DNA from: Nitrospirales bacterium
Lineage (GTDB): Bacteria > Nitrospirota > Nitrospiria > Nitrospirales > UBA8639
DNA: 64,000 nucleotides
Assembly: GCA_031315915.1 (NCBI GenBank)
Contig: JALDRK010000002.1
Span: forward strand, 142,889 to 206,888
Direction of reading: 5' to 3'
Positions 8,581 through 16,745 of this stretch are shown here, piece by piece. Under the pieces are notes generated by a model that was not told where the DNA came from, did not search any database, and saw only the letters and a list, made by a program, of their open reading frames with translations. Both the position numbers and the translations under genes were made by a program. Positions within the stretch are counted from its first letter, which is position 1. Each line of letters opens with the position of its first letter.

Positions 8581-9926
8581 ACCGAATGGAGGGCCAATAG
8601 ACGGTCGAGAAACCTGGTCGAAACCGGACCTTTCTGGAAATCAGAATTTTCCAGAATCCGACGGTGGAGGGGAATACTGGTTTTAATACCTTCAATCTCA
8701 AATTCATCTAAAGCCCGACGGATTCTGGCCAATGCTTCCTGACGATCCCGCCCATAGGCAATCAACTTGGCAATCATGGAATCGTAATAGGGATGGACGA
8801 TCCCGGTGGTATCCATGGCCGTATCGACCCGGATACCGGGACCGCCAGGAGGATGGAACTTGGAAATGGGGCCAGGACTTGGCGTCAGCTTATCCGGACA
8901 TTCGGCATTAATGCGACATTCGATGGCATGCCCTCTCAATTGGATATCTTTTTGACGATAGGGCAGTTCCTGACCGGCCGCAATGCGAATTTGTTCCTTA
9001 ATTAAATCGATGCCGGTGACCATTTCCGTCACCGGATGTTCCACCTGAATCCGGGTATTCACTTCCATAAAATAGAACCGACCTTTTTGGTCCAAAAGAA
9101 ATTCCACCGTCCCGGCATTCCGGTATTTCACCGATTTAATCACATCCACTGCCACCTGACCCATCTTACGTCTGAGCGACTCATCCAAAGCCGGAGACGG
9201 AGACTCTTCCAACACCTTTTGATAGCGCCGCTGAATGGAGCAATCCCGCTCATAAAAATGCACCACATGGCCATAATGATCGGCCAACACCTGAAATTCG
9301 ATATGCCTGGGATCTTCAAAAAACCGTTCGATATAGACCCCTCCATTTCCAAAAGCATTCTGGGCTTCCAGTTGAGACGACTCAAGGGCTTGAACTAGTT
9401 CCCCTTCTTCCCAGACAACCCGCATACCCCGCCCGCCCCCGCCGGCAGAGGCTTTCACGATGACGGGAAATCCCAACCGTTTCGCGACGGTCAACCCTTC
9501 CTTGATTTCTTGAATCTCGCCATCGCTGCCCGGAAGAACGGGAATACCCCGCTTTTTCATATGAGCCCGAGCCTTCGATTTATCACTCAGGAGAGCGATA
9601 TGTTCCGAGGAGGGACCAATGAACGTGATGCCAATGGACTCGCACACTTCGGCAAAATGCGCATTTTCAGCCAGGAATCCATACCCAGGATGAATGGCAT
9701 CCACTCCGGTAATTTCAGCGGCGCTCAACACGTTGGGAATGTTCCGGTAGCTGAGCCCGCCTTCCGCAGGCCCCACACAGACATGTTCATCGGCATAACG
9801 GACATGCAAAGACTTGGCATCCACGTCCGAATGGATCGCCACGGTCCGAATATCAAGCTCCCTGCAAGCTCGAATCACACGAAGTGCAATCTCACCGCGA
9901 TTGGCTACTAATATTTTTTTAAACAC
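8577..9926 (-). CDS. accC: Acetyl-CoA carboxylase, biotin carboxylase subunit
   Basis: AccC is the ATP-grasp enzyme that carboxylates the biotin carried on AccB, the first half-reaction of fatty-acid synthesis. The 449 residues start MFKKILVANRGEIA. They contain the glycine-rich ASAGGGGRGMRVV loop, the HIEFQVLAD segment, the ERDCSIQRR motif and the MEVNTRIQVEHPVTE active site. Length and order are typical. It lies 80 bp downstream of accB in the same direction and overlaps thiE by four bases. Confidence 0.97.
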   Translation of the reverse strand: MFKKILVANRGEIALRVIRACRELDIRTVAIHSDVDAKSLHVRYADEHVCVGPAEGGLSYRNIPNVLSAAEITGVDAIHPGYGFLAENAHFAEVCESIGITFIGPSSEHIALLSDKSKARAHMKKRGIPVLPGSDGEIQEIKEGLTVAKRLGFPVIVKASAGGGGRGMRVVWEEGELVQALESSQLEAQNAFGNGGVYIERFFEDPRHIEFQVLADHYGHVVHFYERDCSIQRRYQKVLEESPSPALDESLRRKMGQVAVDVIKSVKYRNAGTVEFLLDQKGRFYFMEVNTRIQVEHPVTEMVTGIDLIKEQIRIAAGQELPYRQKDIQLRGHAIECRINAECPDKLTPSPGPISKFHPPGGPGIRVDTAMDTTGIVHPYYDSMIAKLIAYGRDRQEALARIRRALDEFEIEGIKTSIPLHRRILENSDFQKGPVSTRFLDRLLALHSV

Positions 9927-10006
9927 ACTATCCCTTCACGGATCTATAGCAACAGTGTTCAACACGCACGAATCCATTCCCTCAGCAGAATAGGTCTTTC
10001 TGTAGG

Positions 10007-10474
10007 TTAGGCTATGGGTTGCGGATCAATCAAAAACAGTGGCTGGCCGAACTCGACAGGGGTGGCACTTTCCACCAAAATCTTGATCACTCGGCCATCG
10101 GATTCTGCCTCGATTTCATTCATGAGCTTCATGGCCTCTACGATACACAACACCTGCCCTTTTTTCACGATATCGCCTTCCTCAACATAAGGATCGGTAT
10201 CGGGGGATGCGGCACGATAGAACGTTCCCACGATGGGAGAAGTTACCGTCAGAAATTGATCATGATCCGACATGGTCCCTGAACTGTACATGGGTGGTGG
10301 TGATGGCGTGTCCACCATAATGGTTGGCTCGACAGCAGCCACTGGCACCGTAGGCGGCAGATCACGCCGAACACGAATTCGAACCCCTTTTTTCTCCAGT
10401 TCGAGTTCGGTCAATTGGTACCGGTTCAGTAATTCCACTAAATCTTCAATTTCTTTTCGGGAAGAGTCTGCCAT
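10007..10474 (-). CDS. accB: Acetyl-CoA carboxylase, biotin carboxyl carrier protein
   Basis: AccB carries covalently bound biotin between the carboxylase and carboxyltransferase of acetyl-CoA carboxylase. I start it at the ATG at 10474 (155 residues, MADSSRKEIEDLVEL), which has AGGA six bases upstream. The longer frame adds nine residues without support. An N-terminal dimerisation helix is followed by a Pro-rich linker and a biotinyl domain. The attachment motif is VEAMKLMNEI, with the Lys as acceptor. It is the substrate of the BirA ligase and sits next to accC. Confidence 0.96.
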   Translation of the reverse strand: MADSSRKEIEDLVELLNRYQLTELELEKKGVRIRVRRDLPPTVPVAAVEPTIMVDTPSPPPMYSSGTMSDHDQFLTVTSPIVGTFYRAASPDTDPYVEEGDIVKKGQVLCIVEAMKLMNEIEAESDGRVIKILVESATPVEFGQPLFLIDPQPIA

Positions 10475-10530
10475 AGTTATCCTAAGATGAAAGTGCCGCA
10501 CACGGTGAGTGAACGTTCTATCCGATGATG

Positions 10531-11091
10531 TTATCGTACTCGTTCCACATATGACCGGGTTCTGGTGTCGATTTTAATGGTTTCTCCAGCCTCCAGATAT
10601 AAAGGCACCTTAATCACCGCTCCGGTTTCCACAGTGACCGGCTTGGTGCCTCCGGACGCCGTATCCCCGCGAACGCTGGGGTCGGCCTCCACCACCTTGA
10701 GTTCCATGAAAATCGGTAATTCAACGGAAATAGGCTCATCATGATACAACAAAATTTTCACGACCGTATTTTCTTTTAATAAATCCGTATTTTCTCCCAA
10801 TTGACTCTTCGGATAGGTAAACTGTTCAAAATTGTTCGTATCCATGAACGTATAGTCATCCCCTCCGCTATAGAGAAATTGCATATCCCGTTCATCCAGA
10901 TTGGGTTCATCAAATTTTTCTCCTGAACGAAAGGTCCGGTCAATGACACTCTTCGTTCTGTAGCCCTTGAGTTTTGTTCTGACAAACGCTCCTCCCTTAC
11001 CCGGTTTTACGTGCTGAAATTCCACAATATAATATGGCTCACCATCCAGCTCGAGACGGGCCCCATTTCGAAAATCCGCAGTCGTAATCAC
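10531..11091 (-). CDS. efp: Translation elongation factor P
   Basis: EF-P relieves ribosome stalling at consecutive prolines. The 186 residues start MITTADFRNGARLELDG and carry the tip loop KPGKGGAFVRTKLK with Lys32 at the position modified in many bacteria. The three beta-barrel domains have standard length, ending ETIKIDTRTRSYVERVR. The modifying genes epmA and epmB are not in the window. It sits between aroQ and accB in one leftward run, an arrangement seen in many bacteria. Confidence 0.97.
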   Translation of the reverse strand: MITTADFRNGARLELDGEPYYIVEFQHVKPGKGGAFVRTKLKGYRTKSVIDRTFRSGEKFDEPNLDERDMQFLYSGGDDYTFMDTNNFEQFTYPKSQLGENTDLLKENTVVKILLYHDEPISVELPIFMELKVVEADPSVRGDTASGGTKPVTVETGAVIKVPLYLEAGETIKIDTRTRSYVERVR

Positions 11092-11133
11092 GCCATCATA
11101 CTCCCTCTAAAAGTGAAAATACCGTCCTGGGTC

Positions 11134-11580
11134 CTATCGGGCCGGCTTCTGCTGAAGAACCGCGACGACCGCTCTGAGACCCAACAAATAACTAGTCATT
11201 CCGAATCCCGATATTTGTCCCACCGCCACGGGAGCCAGGAAGGAACGCCGACGAAAACTTTCCCGTGTATGAATGTTGGATAAATGAACTTCAATAAACG
11301 GAATACCTACGGCCAGCACCGCATCCCTTAGGGCCACACTAGTATGCGTATAGGCTGCAGGATTCATTACTACGCCCTGATAGTGTCCGACGGCCTCTTG
11401 TATCCAGGTGACTAACTCCCCTTCCATATTGGACTGCCGACATTCCACCGATACCCCTAACTCTCCGGCTAACTTGCCGATGGCCTCATTGATGTCTTTC
11501 AAGGTTTCCCGTCCATACAAGCCAGGCTCGCGTGTCCCAAGCAAATTCAAGTTAGGTCCGTGTAATACTAAAATCTTCAC
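11134..11580 (-). CDS. aroQ: Type II 3-dehydroquinate dehydratase
   Basis: This enzyme converts 3-dehydroquinate to 3-dehydroshikimate in the shikimate pathway. The 148 residues carry the type II signatures: [13 protein letters not shown] with the catalytic-loop Arg and the nearby Tyr of [13 protein letters not shown], and [14 protein letters not shown] with the active-site His. The length is typical of the dodecameric family. It is the first gene of the leftward set aroQ-efp-accB-accC-thiE, with 42 bp to efp. Confidence 0.97.
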   Translation of the reverse strand: MKILVLHGPNLNLLGTREPGLYGRETLKDINEAIGKLAGELGVSVECRQSNMEGELVTWIQEAVGHYQGVVMNPAAYTHTSVALRDAVLAVGIPFIEVHLSNIHTRESFRRRSFLAPVAVGQISGFGMTSYLLGLRAVVAVLQQKPAR

Positions 11581-11712
11581 AAAAGACTCCTCCTGAAAGA
11601 ACCGATCAGGGAATTAGCCTTCGAGTTGAGAAACAGGCATTGATGACTGGAAGGTCCGAAAGGAAAGGATAAACAGGATTGTATCAGTGAGGAACGGATG
11701 GGTCAACGGATT

Positions 11713-13308
11713 TTATGCATCTTCTCTCGGTAACCAAGCCTGTTCGGCACGGGATTTAAGCACTCGCCGTAACTCCACCATCGCACGGGTATCCCGCTCA
11801 CAATAGGCCTCAAGTTCTTGCGCGATCCTGGCACGCTCGATTAAGTCAGACTCCTCAGTGACCATTCGACGGTACATGACGGATGCGACCGCCCCGTTCT
11901 GGATTTCTAAGTCATCATAGGCCAATTCGGGCACCAGGGCCGGCAGCACGGTTTTTATAGAAAAAGACCCTTTGAAATCCGGATGATAGTATTGCTGTTG
12001 AATGACGGAAAGCAAATCCCACAAACGCCGGATCACTTTTAACAAGGCCGGTTTCAGATTCGGCAGCCAGTCCCCCAGAGCCAATAACAGATAGCGTTCG
12101 TACTCCGAGTACACACAAATCGTGCCAGATTCCCCAACACTTTCCAATAGACTGAGTGCCACTTCTTCGCGAGGATCTCGACCATCGGTACATAAATATT
12201 GATGATGCACTACAGTTCCATCGGGATACTCAATGTGATTGGACCATTGAAATGGGATGGGACGATACGGCCTGGTTTGGGGGAACAATGGGATGGCTGG
12301 CATAAAGGTTTCAAAATCCAAATGATGGACGGGATACCGAACCGACTCCAACCTTGCCCGAAGCAACGGGGAAATCCATTCCACATCATTTTTGACACGA
12401 CGCTGGACATCCGTCAGTTCATAATGATCCGGAATCTCATCAATCGTTTCGATTCCCTCTTCCATCAACGCCTTTTGCAGTTTTGAACTGCCGGGTAGAT
12501 AAAAGACCCATCGTGAAGGCTTATCCTTGGTGCAATGCGCCCAGAACGGACATTCATAGGGCATATGACAATGGACATCCGGGGCAATGTCAGGCGGAGT
12601 CGGGGCGTTCAATACCGCCCACATGTCTTCCAGTTCTGGGAGCAGGACGGCTTGCCGACGCGTGACTTCTTGGGTCATATTCACCAGGGAAAACATTTCT
12701 GCTAAATTCAATCCTTCCCCCTGAAACGCGTACTGGGTATTCAAATGCATCAGCGCACAGGCCTCAATCTGAAGCCCGCCCTTCTCCAATACCGTCATTT
12801 GAATGGCCAGATCATCCAGGTGAGTCGGCTTCACTTTGGAAGTGGCTTTGACCTCTATCAATCGCCAACGGTCAGGAGCCAACCGTTCCAATACGTCAAC
12901 TCTGACCAGCACCCCTTGCCAGACAAATGCCCCCTCAAAGATGGCTGGTACGTCAGGATTCGATACCAACATCGAGGTTCGACTCAACGCGGCCGGAATT
13001 TGCCGATGGGTTTCTTCCACCAACACTCCACCGGGAAAATATTCTCGAGCGACCACGCCAACTTCCGTTCCCATATCCATAATGGCTCGCCGATCCGGAG
13101 TGGGAGGCGTGGCTAATTCAGGGGAATGAATCTCCAGATACAATCGTTTCGAACATTGGATGCCTGCTAAAAACCGGCTTTTGGATAACCGGTGTGTTGG
13201 GACCGAAATCGCGGGAATCTCAGAGCTCAATTCCAAATCCTTCCCATCTTGAATCACTGCAGAATGGGCGTTCGAAGGCGAATGACTCACATCATTTGTA
13301 CTCGACAT
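11713..13308 (-). CDS. DUF2779 family protein, RNase H-fold nuclease-like
   Basis: The 531-residue protein has the DUF2779 architecture. The N-terminal part has SRFLAGIQCSKRLYLE and a Cas4/RecB-like restriction-nuclease region with LIEVKATSKVK. A Cys cluster follows around CHMPYECPFWAHC, as in iron-sulfur Cas4/AddB-type nucleases. The C-terminal part begins HHLDFETFMPAIP, an exonuclease-like Asp/Glu motif, and ends with YCERDTRAMVEL. The combination suggests a DNA-processing nuclease, but no role is established. The ATG at 13308 is used because the codon further upstream is TTG. It stands alone between a 130-bp gap and the divergent gene at 13392. Confidence 0.85.
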   Translation of the reverse strand: MSSTNDVSHSPSNAHSAVIQDGKDLELSSEIPAISVPTHRLSKSRFLAGIQCSKRLYLEIHSPELATPPTPDRRAIMDMGTEVGVVAREYFPGGVLVEETHRQIPAALSRTSMLVSNPDVPAIFEGAFVWQGVLVRVDVLERLAPDRWRLIEVKATSKVKPTHLDDLAIQMTVLEKGGLQIEACALMHLNTQYAFQGEGLNLAEMFSLVNMTQEVTRRQAVLLPELEDMWAVLNAPTPPDIAPDVHCHMPYECPFWAHCTKDKPSRWVFYLPGSSKLQKALMEEGIETIDEIPDHYELTDVQRRVKNDVEWISPLLRARLESVRYPVHHLDFETFMPAIPLFPQTRPYRPIPFQWSNHIEYPDGTVVHHQYLCTDGRDPREEVALSLLESVGESGTICVYSEYERYLLLALGDWLPNLKPALLKVIRRLWDLLSVIQQQYYHPDFKGSFSIKTVLPALVPELAYDDLEIQNGAVASVMYRRMVTEESDLIERARIAQELEAYCERDTRAMVELRRVLKSRAEQAWLPREDA

Positions 13309-13376
13309 GGGAGAAATATTCAATCGTCATCTAAAATTGGTTCATTCGATAAATATATTTCGGGTTGACTCGTCGG

Positions 13377-13382
13377 TATAAT
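13377..13382 (+). promoter_or_regulatory. Candidate -10 element for the DUF4112 gene
   Basis: A perfect TATAAT lies only 9 bases before the ATG at 13392, which would give an almost leaderless transcript. The -35 region is weak and AT-rich, so the assignment is tentative. Confidence 0.3.
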
Positions 13383-13391
13383 ACTTCCAGT

Positions 13392-13919
13392 ATGTCTCCC
13401 TCTGCATTACCTGACTACCTTTCATCCAGACCTGGTTCCAGCCTCGCCCATCAAGAAATACGACAATTGGCCCATTGGTTGGCCCAATTTCTGGATGCCA
13501 CATGGATTATTCCTGGAACCACCATCAAAATTGGTCTGGATCCCCTTCTTGGTTTGATTCCAGGGTTTGGAGATATCCTGAGTAACGCCGTAGGATCCCT
13601 TCTGCTCTTTCTTGCCACCAAAGCGGGAGTTCCCCGGATCGTCATTGCCCGGATGGCTCTGAATGTATGTATCAACATGGCCATGGGAGTCATTCCTGGT
13701 ATAGGCGTTGTGTTTTCGATCTGGTTTAAAAGTAATCTGCGGAATGCCCAACTCTTGGACCGGCACTGCCGGTCAGACGGACGGGCTGTTGCCCTGGCAG
13801 ACTGGACATATGTGGGAGCCGTCCTCGGCCTCATGCTTGCGCTGATGGTTGGCATTCTCGGTGGCGTGGTATGGGCTGTTTCTTCTCTGATGGAATTTCT
13901 CCGCACACTACCCACTTAA
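13392..13919 (+). CDS. DUF4112 membrane protein
   Basis: The 175-residue protein begins MSPSALPDYLSSRPG. It contains the DUF4112 signature: DPLLGLIPGFGDILSNAVG (about 50-70), then a second membrane segment with MAMGVIPGIGVVFSIWFK, a short cytoplasmic piece, and a final hydrophobic helix (VLGLMLALMVGILGGVVWAV). It is therefore an inner-membrane protein with three or four helices. The function of the family is unknown. The ATG is chosen over an upstream TTG. It stands alone between the DUF2779 and hemW genes. Confidence 0.85.
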   Translation: MSPSALPDYLSSRPGSSLAHQEIRQLAHWLAQFLDATWIIPGTTIKIGLDPLLGLIPGFGDILSNAVGSLLLFLATKAGVPRIVIARMALNVCINMAMGVIPGIGVVFSIWFKSNLRNAQLLDRHCRSDGRAVALADWTYVGAVLGLMLALMVGILGGVVWAVSSLMEFLRTLPT

Positions 13920-13922
13920 CGC

Positions 13923-15143
13923 TTACCACAACATATGCCCAACGGTATCAGCGAGTTCCCGTCCTCTTTCCGTCAACACATAGCGATTGCCCGATTGGGA
14001 AAGCAGATTGTCAGTCAACAACTGTGCCAGTGATTGGGTCCACTTCACCTCATGCTCCAAACAGTCTACCCATTCCGTGGGTATGCCTTCCACCCGGCGT
14101 AATCCGAAAATGACCCGTTCCTTGTGCTGTCGGACTTCATCCAACACTTCCATATCAGAAACGGGAATCTGTCCGTTCCCAAGCTGTCCGGAGTATTCCA
14201 AAACATCCGGAACATTCCCCCATCGCACCCCACTAACGTAGGACTGTGCGCTTGGGCCAAAGCCGAGATAATCCTGCCCTTGCCAATATTTCAAATTATG
14301 CCGACAGGCATAGCCCGGGTGAGCCCAATTGGAAATCTCATATCGTGTCAACCCGGATCTTTGAGCCTGATCATTGACCGAATTCTGAAACACGGCTTCT
14401 TCTTCCGGATCACAGTTCCGTAAAACCCCCTGCTCCCACTGACGGTAAAACCTGGTTCCCTCTTCAATTGAAAGGGCATAGCAGGAAAGATGTCGCGGCC
14501 TCATCTCCAAGACCTGACACACCGTGTCATCCCAACTGGACAAAGTTTGCCCTGGAAGTCCATACATTAAGTCCAAATTGATATTGGACAGTCCTGCAGC
14601 TTTGGATGCCTGGACCGCATCATGAACCGGTTGTGTCTCTGAGCAAAGGCCAAGGGTTTCCCTTTCATGGGGAACCAACGTCTGGACTCCCATGCTGACT
14701 CGCGTGACACCATACGCTTTCAGCGCGCTCAATTTATCAAAAGAGACAGACTCGGAAGTTGCTTCCACCGTCACCTCGGCTTGTGCATCCAGTTTCCAAT
14801 TCAATTTCACACAGTTCAAAATGTCACCCAACTGACTGGCCGACAGTACCGTTGGGGTACCTCCACCAAAATATACCGTGGATACTTTGCGAAGCACGAA
14901 ATCCTCTTTCGAAGCCCAAAGGACCATTTCTTTTTTCAGATCGTCAACAAACTGCTTCATTCGCTTTTCAGTTTGGATAACCAGATAAAACGCGCAGAAA
15001 TGGCATCGACGAGCACAAAACGGTATATGGATGTATAGACCGACATCCTCAGAGATTATGGGACTACGCAATGGAGTCGTGCTTTTCACGGAATTTTTTA
15101 TTGATCCGGGTTTTTGTACAAGGCTATTCTCTGGTGCAACCAT
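13923..15143 (-). CDS. hemW: HemW-type radical SAM haem chaperone
   Basis: HemW resembles oxygen-independent coproporphyrinogen oxidase but is thought to insert haem into respiratory proteins. IHIPFCARRCHFC places the [4Fe-4S]-binding cysteines at 43, 47 and 50 (C-x3-C-x2-C). The extra Cys-Phe seen in true HemN (C-x-F) is replaced by Ala-Phe, consistent with HemW and not HemN. YFGGGTPTVL is the SAM Gly-rich strand, and NLDLMYGLPGQT and LGFGPSAQSY are family hallmarks. Its 406 residues include an N-terminal extension of about 30 residues. Confidence 0.9.
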   Translation of the reverse strand: MVAPENSLVQKPGSIKNSVKSTTPLRSPIISEDVGLYIHIPFCARRCHFCAFYLVIQTEKRMKQFVDDLKKEMVLWASKEDFVLRKVSTVYFGGGTPTVLSASQLGDILNCVKLNWKLDAQAEVTVEATSESVSFDKLSALKAYGVTRVSMGVQTLVPHERETLGLCSETQPVHDAVQASKAAGLSNINLDLMYGLPGQTLSSWDDTVCQVLEMRPRHLSCYALSIEEGTRFYRQWEQGVLRNCDPEEEAVFQNSVNDQAQRSGLTRYEISNWAHPGYACRHNLKYWQGQDYLGFGPSAQSYVSGVRWGNVPDVLEYSGQLGNGQIPVSDMEVLDEVRQHKERVIFGLRRVEGIPTEWVDCLEHEVKWTQSLAQLLTDNLLSQSGNRYVLTERGRELADTVGHMLW

Positions 15144-15281
15144 ACTTAGCAGACCTTATCCCTTCACAAGTGTTCGTCGGATTTTTCTATTTATGCTCTC
15201 CGATAATATTTAATATTCCCAAGGATTGATCCATCGCGGTGTTTCAAAATACACAATACCGAAACTCGATCCTTGCGATAC

Positions 15282-15998
15282 TCATTCCGACTCGTGATGC
15301 CGCTCACGATATATCCGGGTCACACCACGCTGATGAAGCAGCGCCGTGACCTCCCTCACCATTTTTCGTCCCCCGCAAACGTACACCGCATACCGTTCAA
15401 GGTTTTTCATATCCCGTAGAAGTTGCGTCACCCGCCCCTTATGGCCGGGCCACTGGTTGCCCCCTTGTGACAAGGTGAGGGTAAAAGAGAATTGTGGATA
15501 TTGGACGGTCCATGATTCAAATTCCTCAAAGAAATAGATATCAGATTCCCGACGAAGCCCCCATAAGAGCGTGACGGGTTGCGATCTCCCATTTTCCAAC
15601 ATGGACGCAATCATAGAGCGGATAGGCGCAATGCCGGTCCCTGTCGCGATAAATAGCAGTTCCCGATCAGGATCGTCCTGTAAACAAAAAGACCCGAACG
15701 GTCCTTGTATCACCAATTCCTGTCCAACAGATTGGTTCCGTAAGTATTCTGATCCAATCCCCTGCTCTCCTTGGTCAAATAGTAAACAAACGCGATTTGA
15801 AGAACTGGGTGCAGAGGTTAAGGAATAATACCGGCGAATGGGTGCCTCGGAATGAGAGGTAGGCACGGCAATAGCTATAGCTTGCCCTGGTTGGAATGTC
15901 AGTGCCGGTGGGTCCACCACGGTCAGAGTTAATTCAGATACGTCAGGCACCAGCATACGGACTGAAGCAATTTTCACCCGATAAGACTGCCAGCTCAT
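15282..15998 (-). CDS. Ferredoxin-NADP reductase-family flavin oxidoreductase
   Basis: The 238-residue protein has the FNR fold. The FAD-binding motif RYYSLTS is at 56-62, after a beta barrel with FQPGQAIAI. The NAD(P) pyrophosphate loop ATGTGIAPIRSM is at 118-129. A C-terminal CGG-x-KMVREV is the nicotinamide-side motif. No ferredoxin or haem domain is fused, so it must pair with a separate electron carrier. It could be a ferredoxin or flavodoxin reductase or the reductase part of an oxygenase; sequence does not decide. Confidence 0.88.
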   Translation of the reverse strand: MSWQSYRVKIASVRMLVPDVSELTLTVVDPPALTFQPGQAIAIAVPTSHSEAPIRRYYSLTSAPSSSNRVCLLFDQGEQGIGSEYLRNQSVGQELVIQGPFGSFCLQDDPDRELLFIATGTGIAPIRSMIASMLENGRSQPVTLLWGLRRESDIYFFEEFESWTVQYPQFSFTLTLSQGGNQWPGHKGRVTQLLRDMKNLERYAVYVCGGRKMVREVTALLHQRGVTRIYRERHHESE

Positions 15999-16067
15999 AT
16001 CAGGAATGTATTGAATCCTGACGAATCTGGCAAGAGATCCAGGAAAGAACTTGAAGCTTCACCTTTA

Positions 16068-16105
16068 AAAAAAAAAGGGGGCGGCCTATAGATATGGCCG
16101 CCCCC
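16068..16105 (-). terminator. Rho-independent terminator of hsp20
   Basis: A 10-bp perfect stem GGGGGCGGCC / GGCCGCCCCC with a 9-base loop is followed, in the leftward direction, by a run of about ten T residues. It sits 27 bases after the hsp20 stop and is a textbook intrinsic terminator. Confidence 0.92.
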
Positions 16106-16131
16106 AAATCCTGAACGAACCGGGTTGCCGG

Positions 16132-16572
16132 TTATTTCGATTCGATTTGAATGTTTCGAACCTTCGCTTTTTCCTGTTTGGGAATCTGAATGGTCAGCAC
16201 GCCATTACTAAACGACGCTTTAGCGAGATTCGGATCCACATAAGCTGGCAAGCTAAAGCTTCGAGAAAAGGCTCCATATTCAGCCTCCCGAATGTGGTAT
16301 CCCTCCGCCTGCTTTTCATGTTCATGTTTCCGCTCCCCACGCAGTTGGAGGGTGCGATCAGTCACAGACAATGTCACATCTTCCATGCCGACGCCCGGCA
16401 ATTGAGCTTCAATGGCCAGATGGTCTTTGTCTTCGTAGACATTGACGGCCGGACGCCACGCGGTAGTTTCGCCATTCCGGTCATCCCACACCGGTCGAAG
16501 CGCTAACGGCCGGCGAAACAACCCATCTATCGCTTTATCAAACTCTGTATATGGATCCCATTTTACTAACAT
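16132..16572 (-). CDS. Small heat shock protein, Hsp20/alpha-crystallin family
   Basis: This ATP-independent chaperone holds unfolding proteins. The 146 residues comprise a short N-terminal arm (YTEFDKAIDGLFRR) and an alpha-crystallin domain from about 45 to 135, with LAIEAQLPGVGMEDVTLSV and the A-x-x-x-NGVLTI strand. The oligomerisation motif IQIPKQE is near the end. The ATG at 16572 is preceded by a strong AGGAGGA. It is a single-gene unit, with a terminator downstream and the convergently placed flavin reductase well separated. No CIRCE or ROSE element was recognised upstream. Confidence 0.95.
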   Translation of the reverse strand: MLVKWDPYTEFDKAIDGLFRRPLALRPVWDDRNGETTAWRPAVNVYEDKDHLAIEAQLPGVGMEDVTLSVTDRTLQLRGERKHEHEKQAEGYHIREAEYGAFSRSFSLPAYVDPNLAKASFSNGVLTIQIPKQEKAKVRNIQIESK

Positions 16573-16745
16573 AACTTTTCCTCCTCATTTGTCTTGGAAA
16601 TGGATTCATTGCATTGTCAAACCCAGCTGGGAACCTATCTCGTTTGTCTACGTCAAAGATAAATCGCATAGACAAAAAGTCAAGGTGGGTTCAACAAAAA
16701 CGGCATGCAGAAGACAAAGAAGTTGCCGATGACCGAGAACGATTT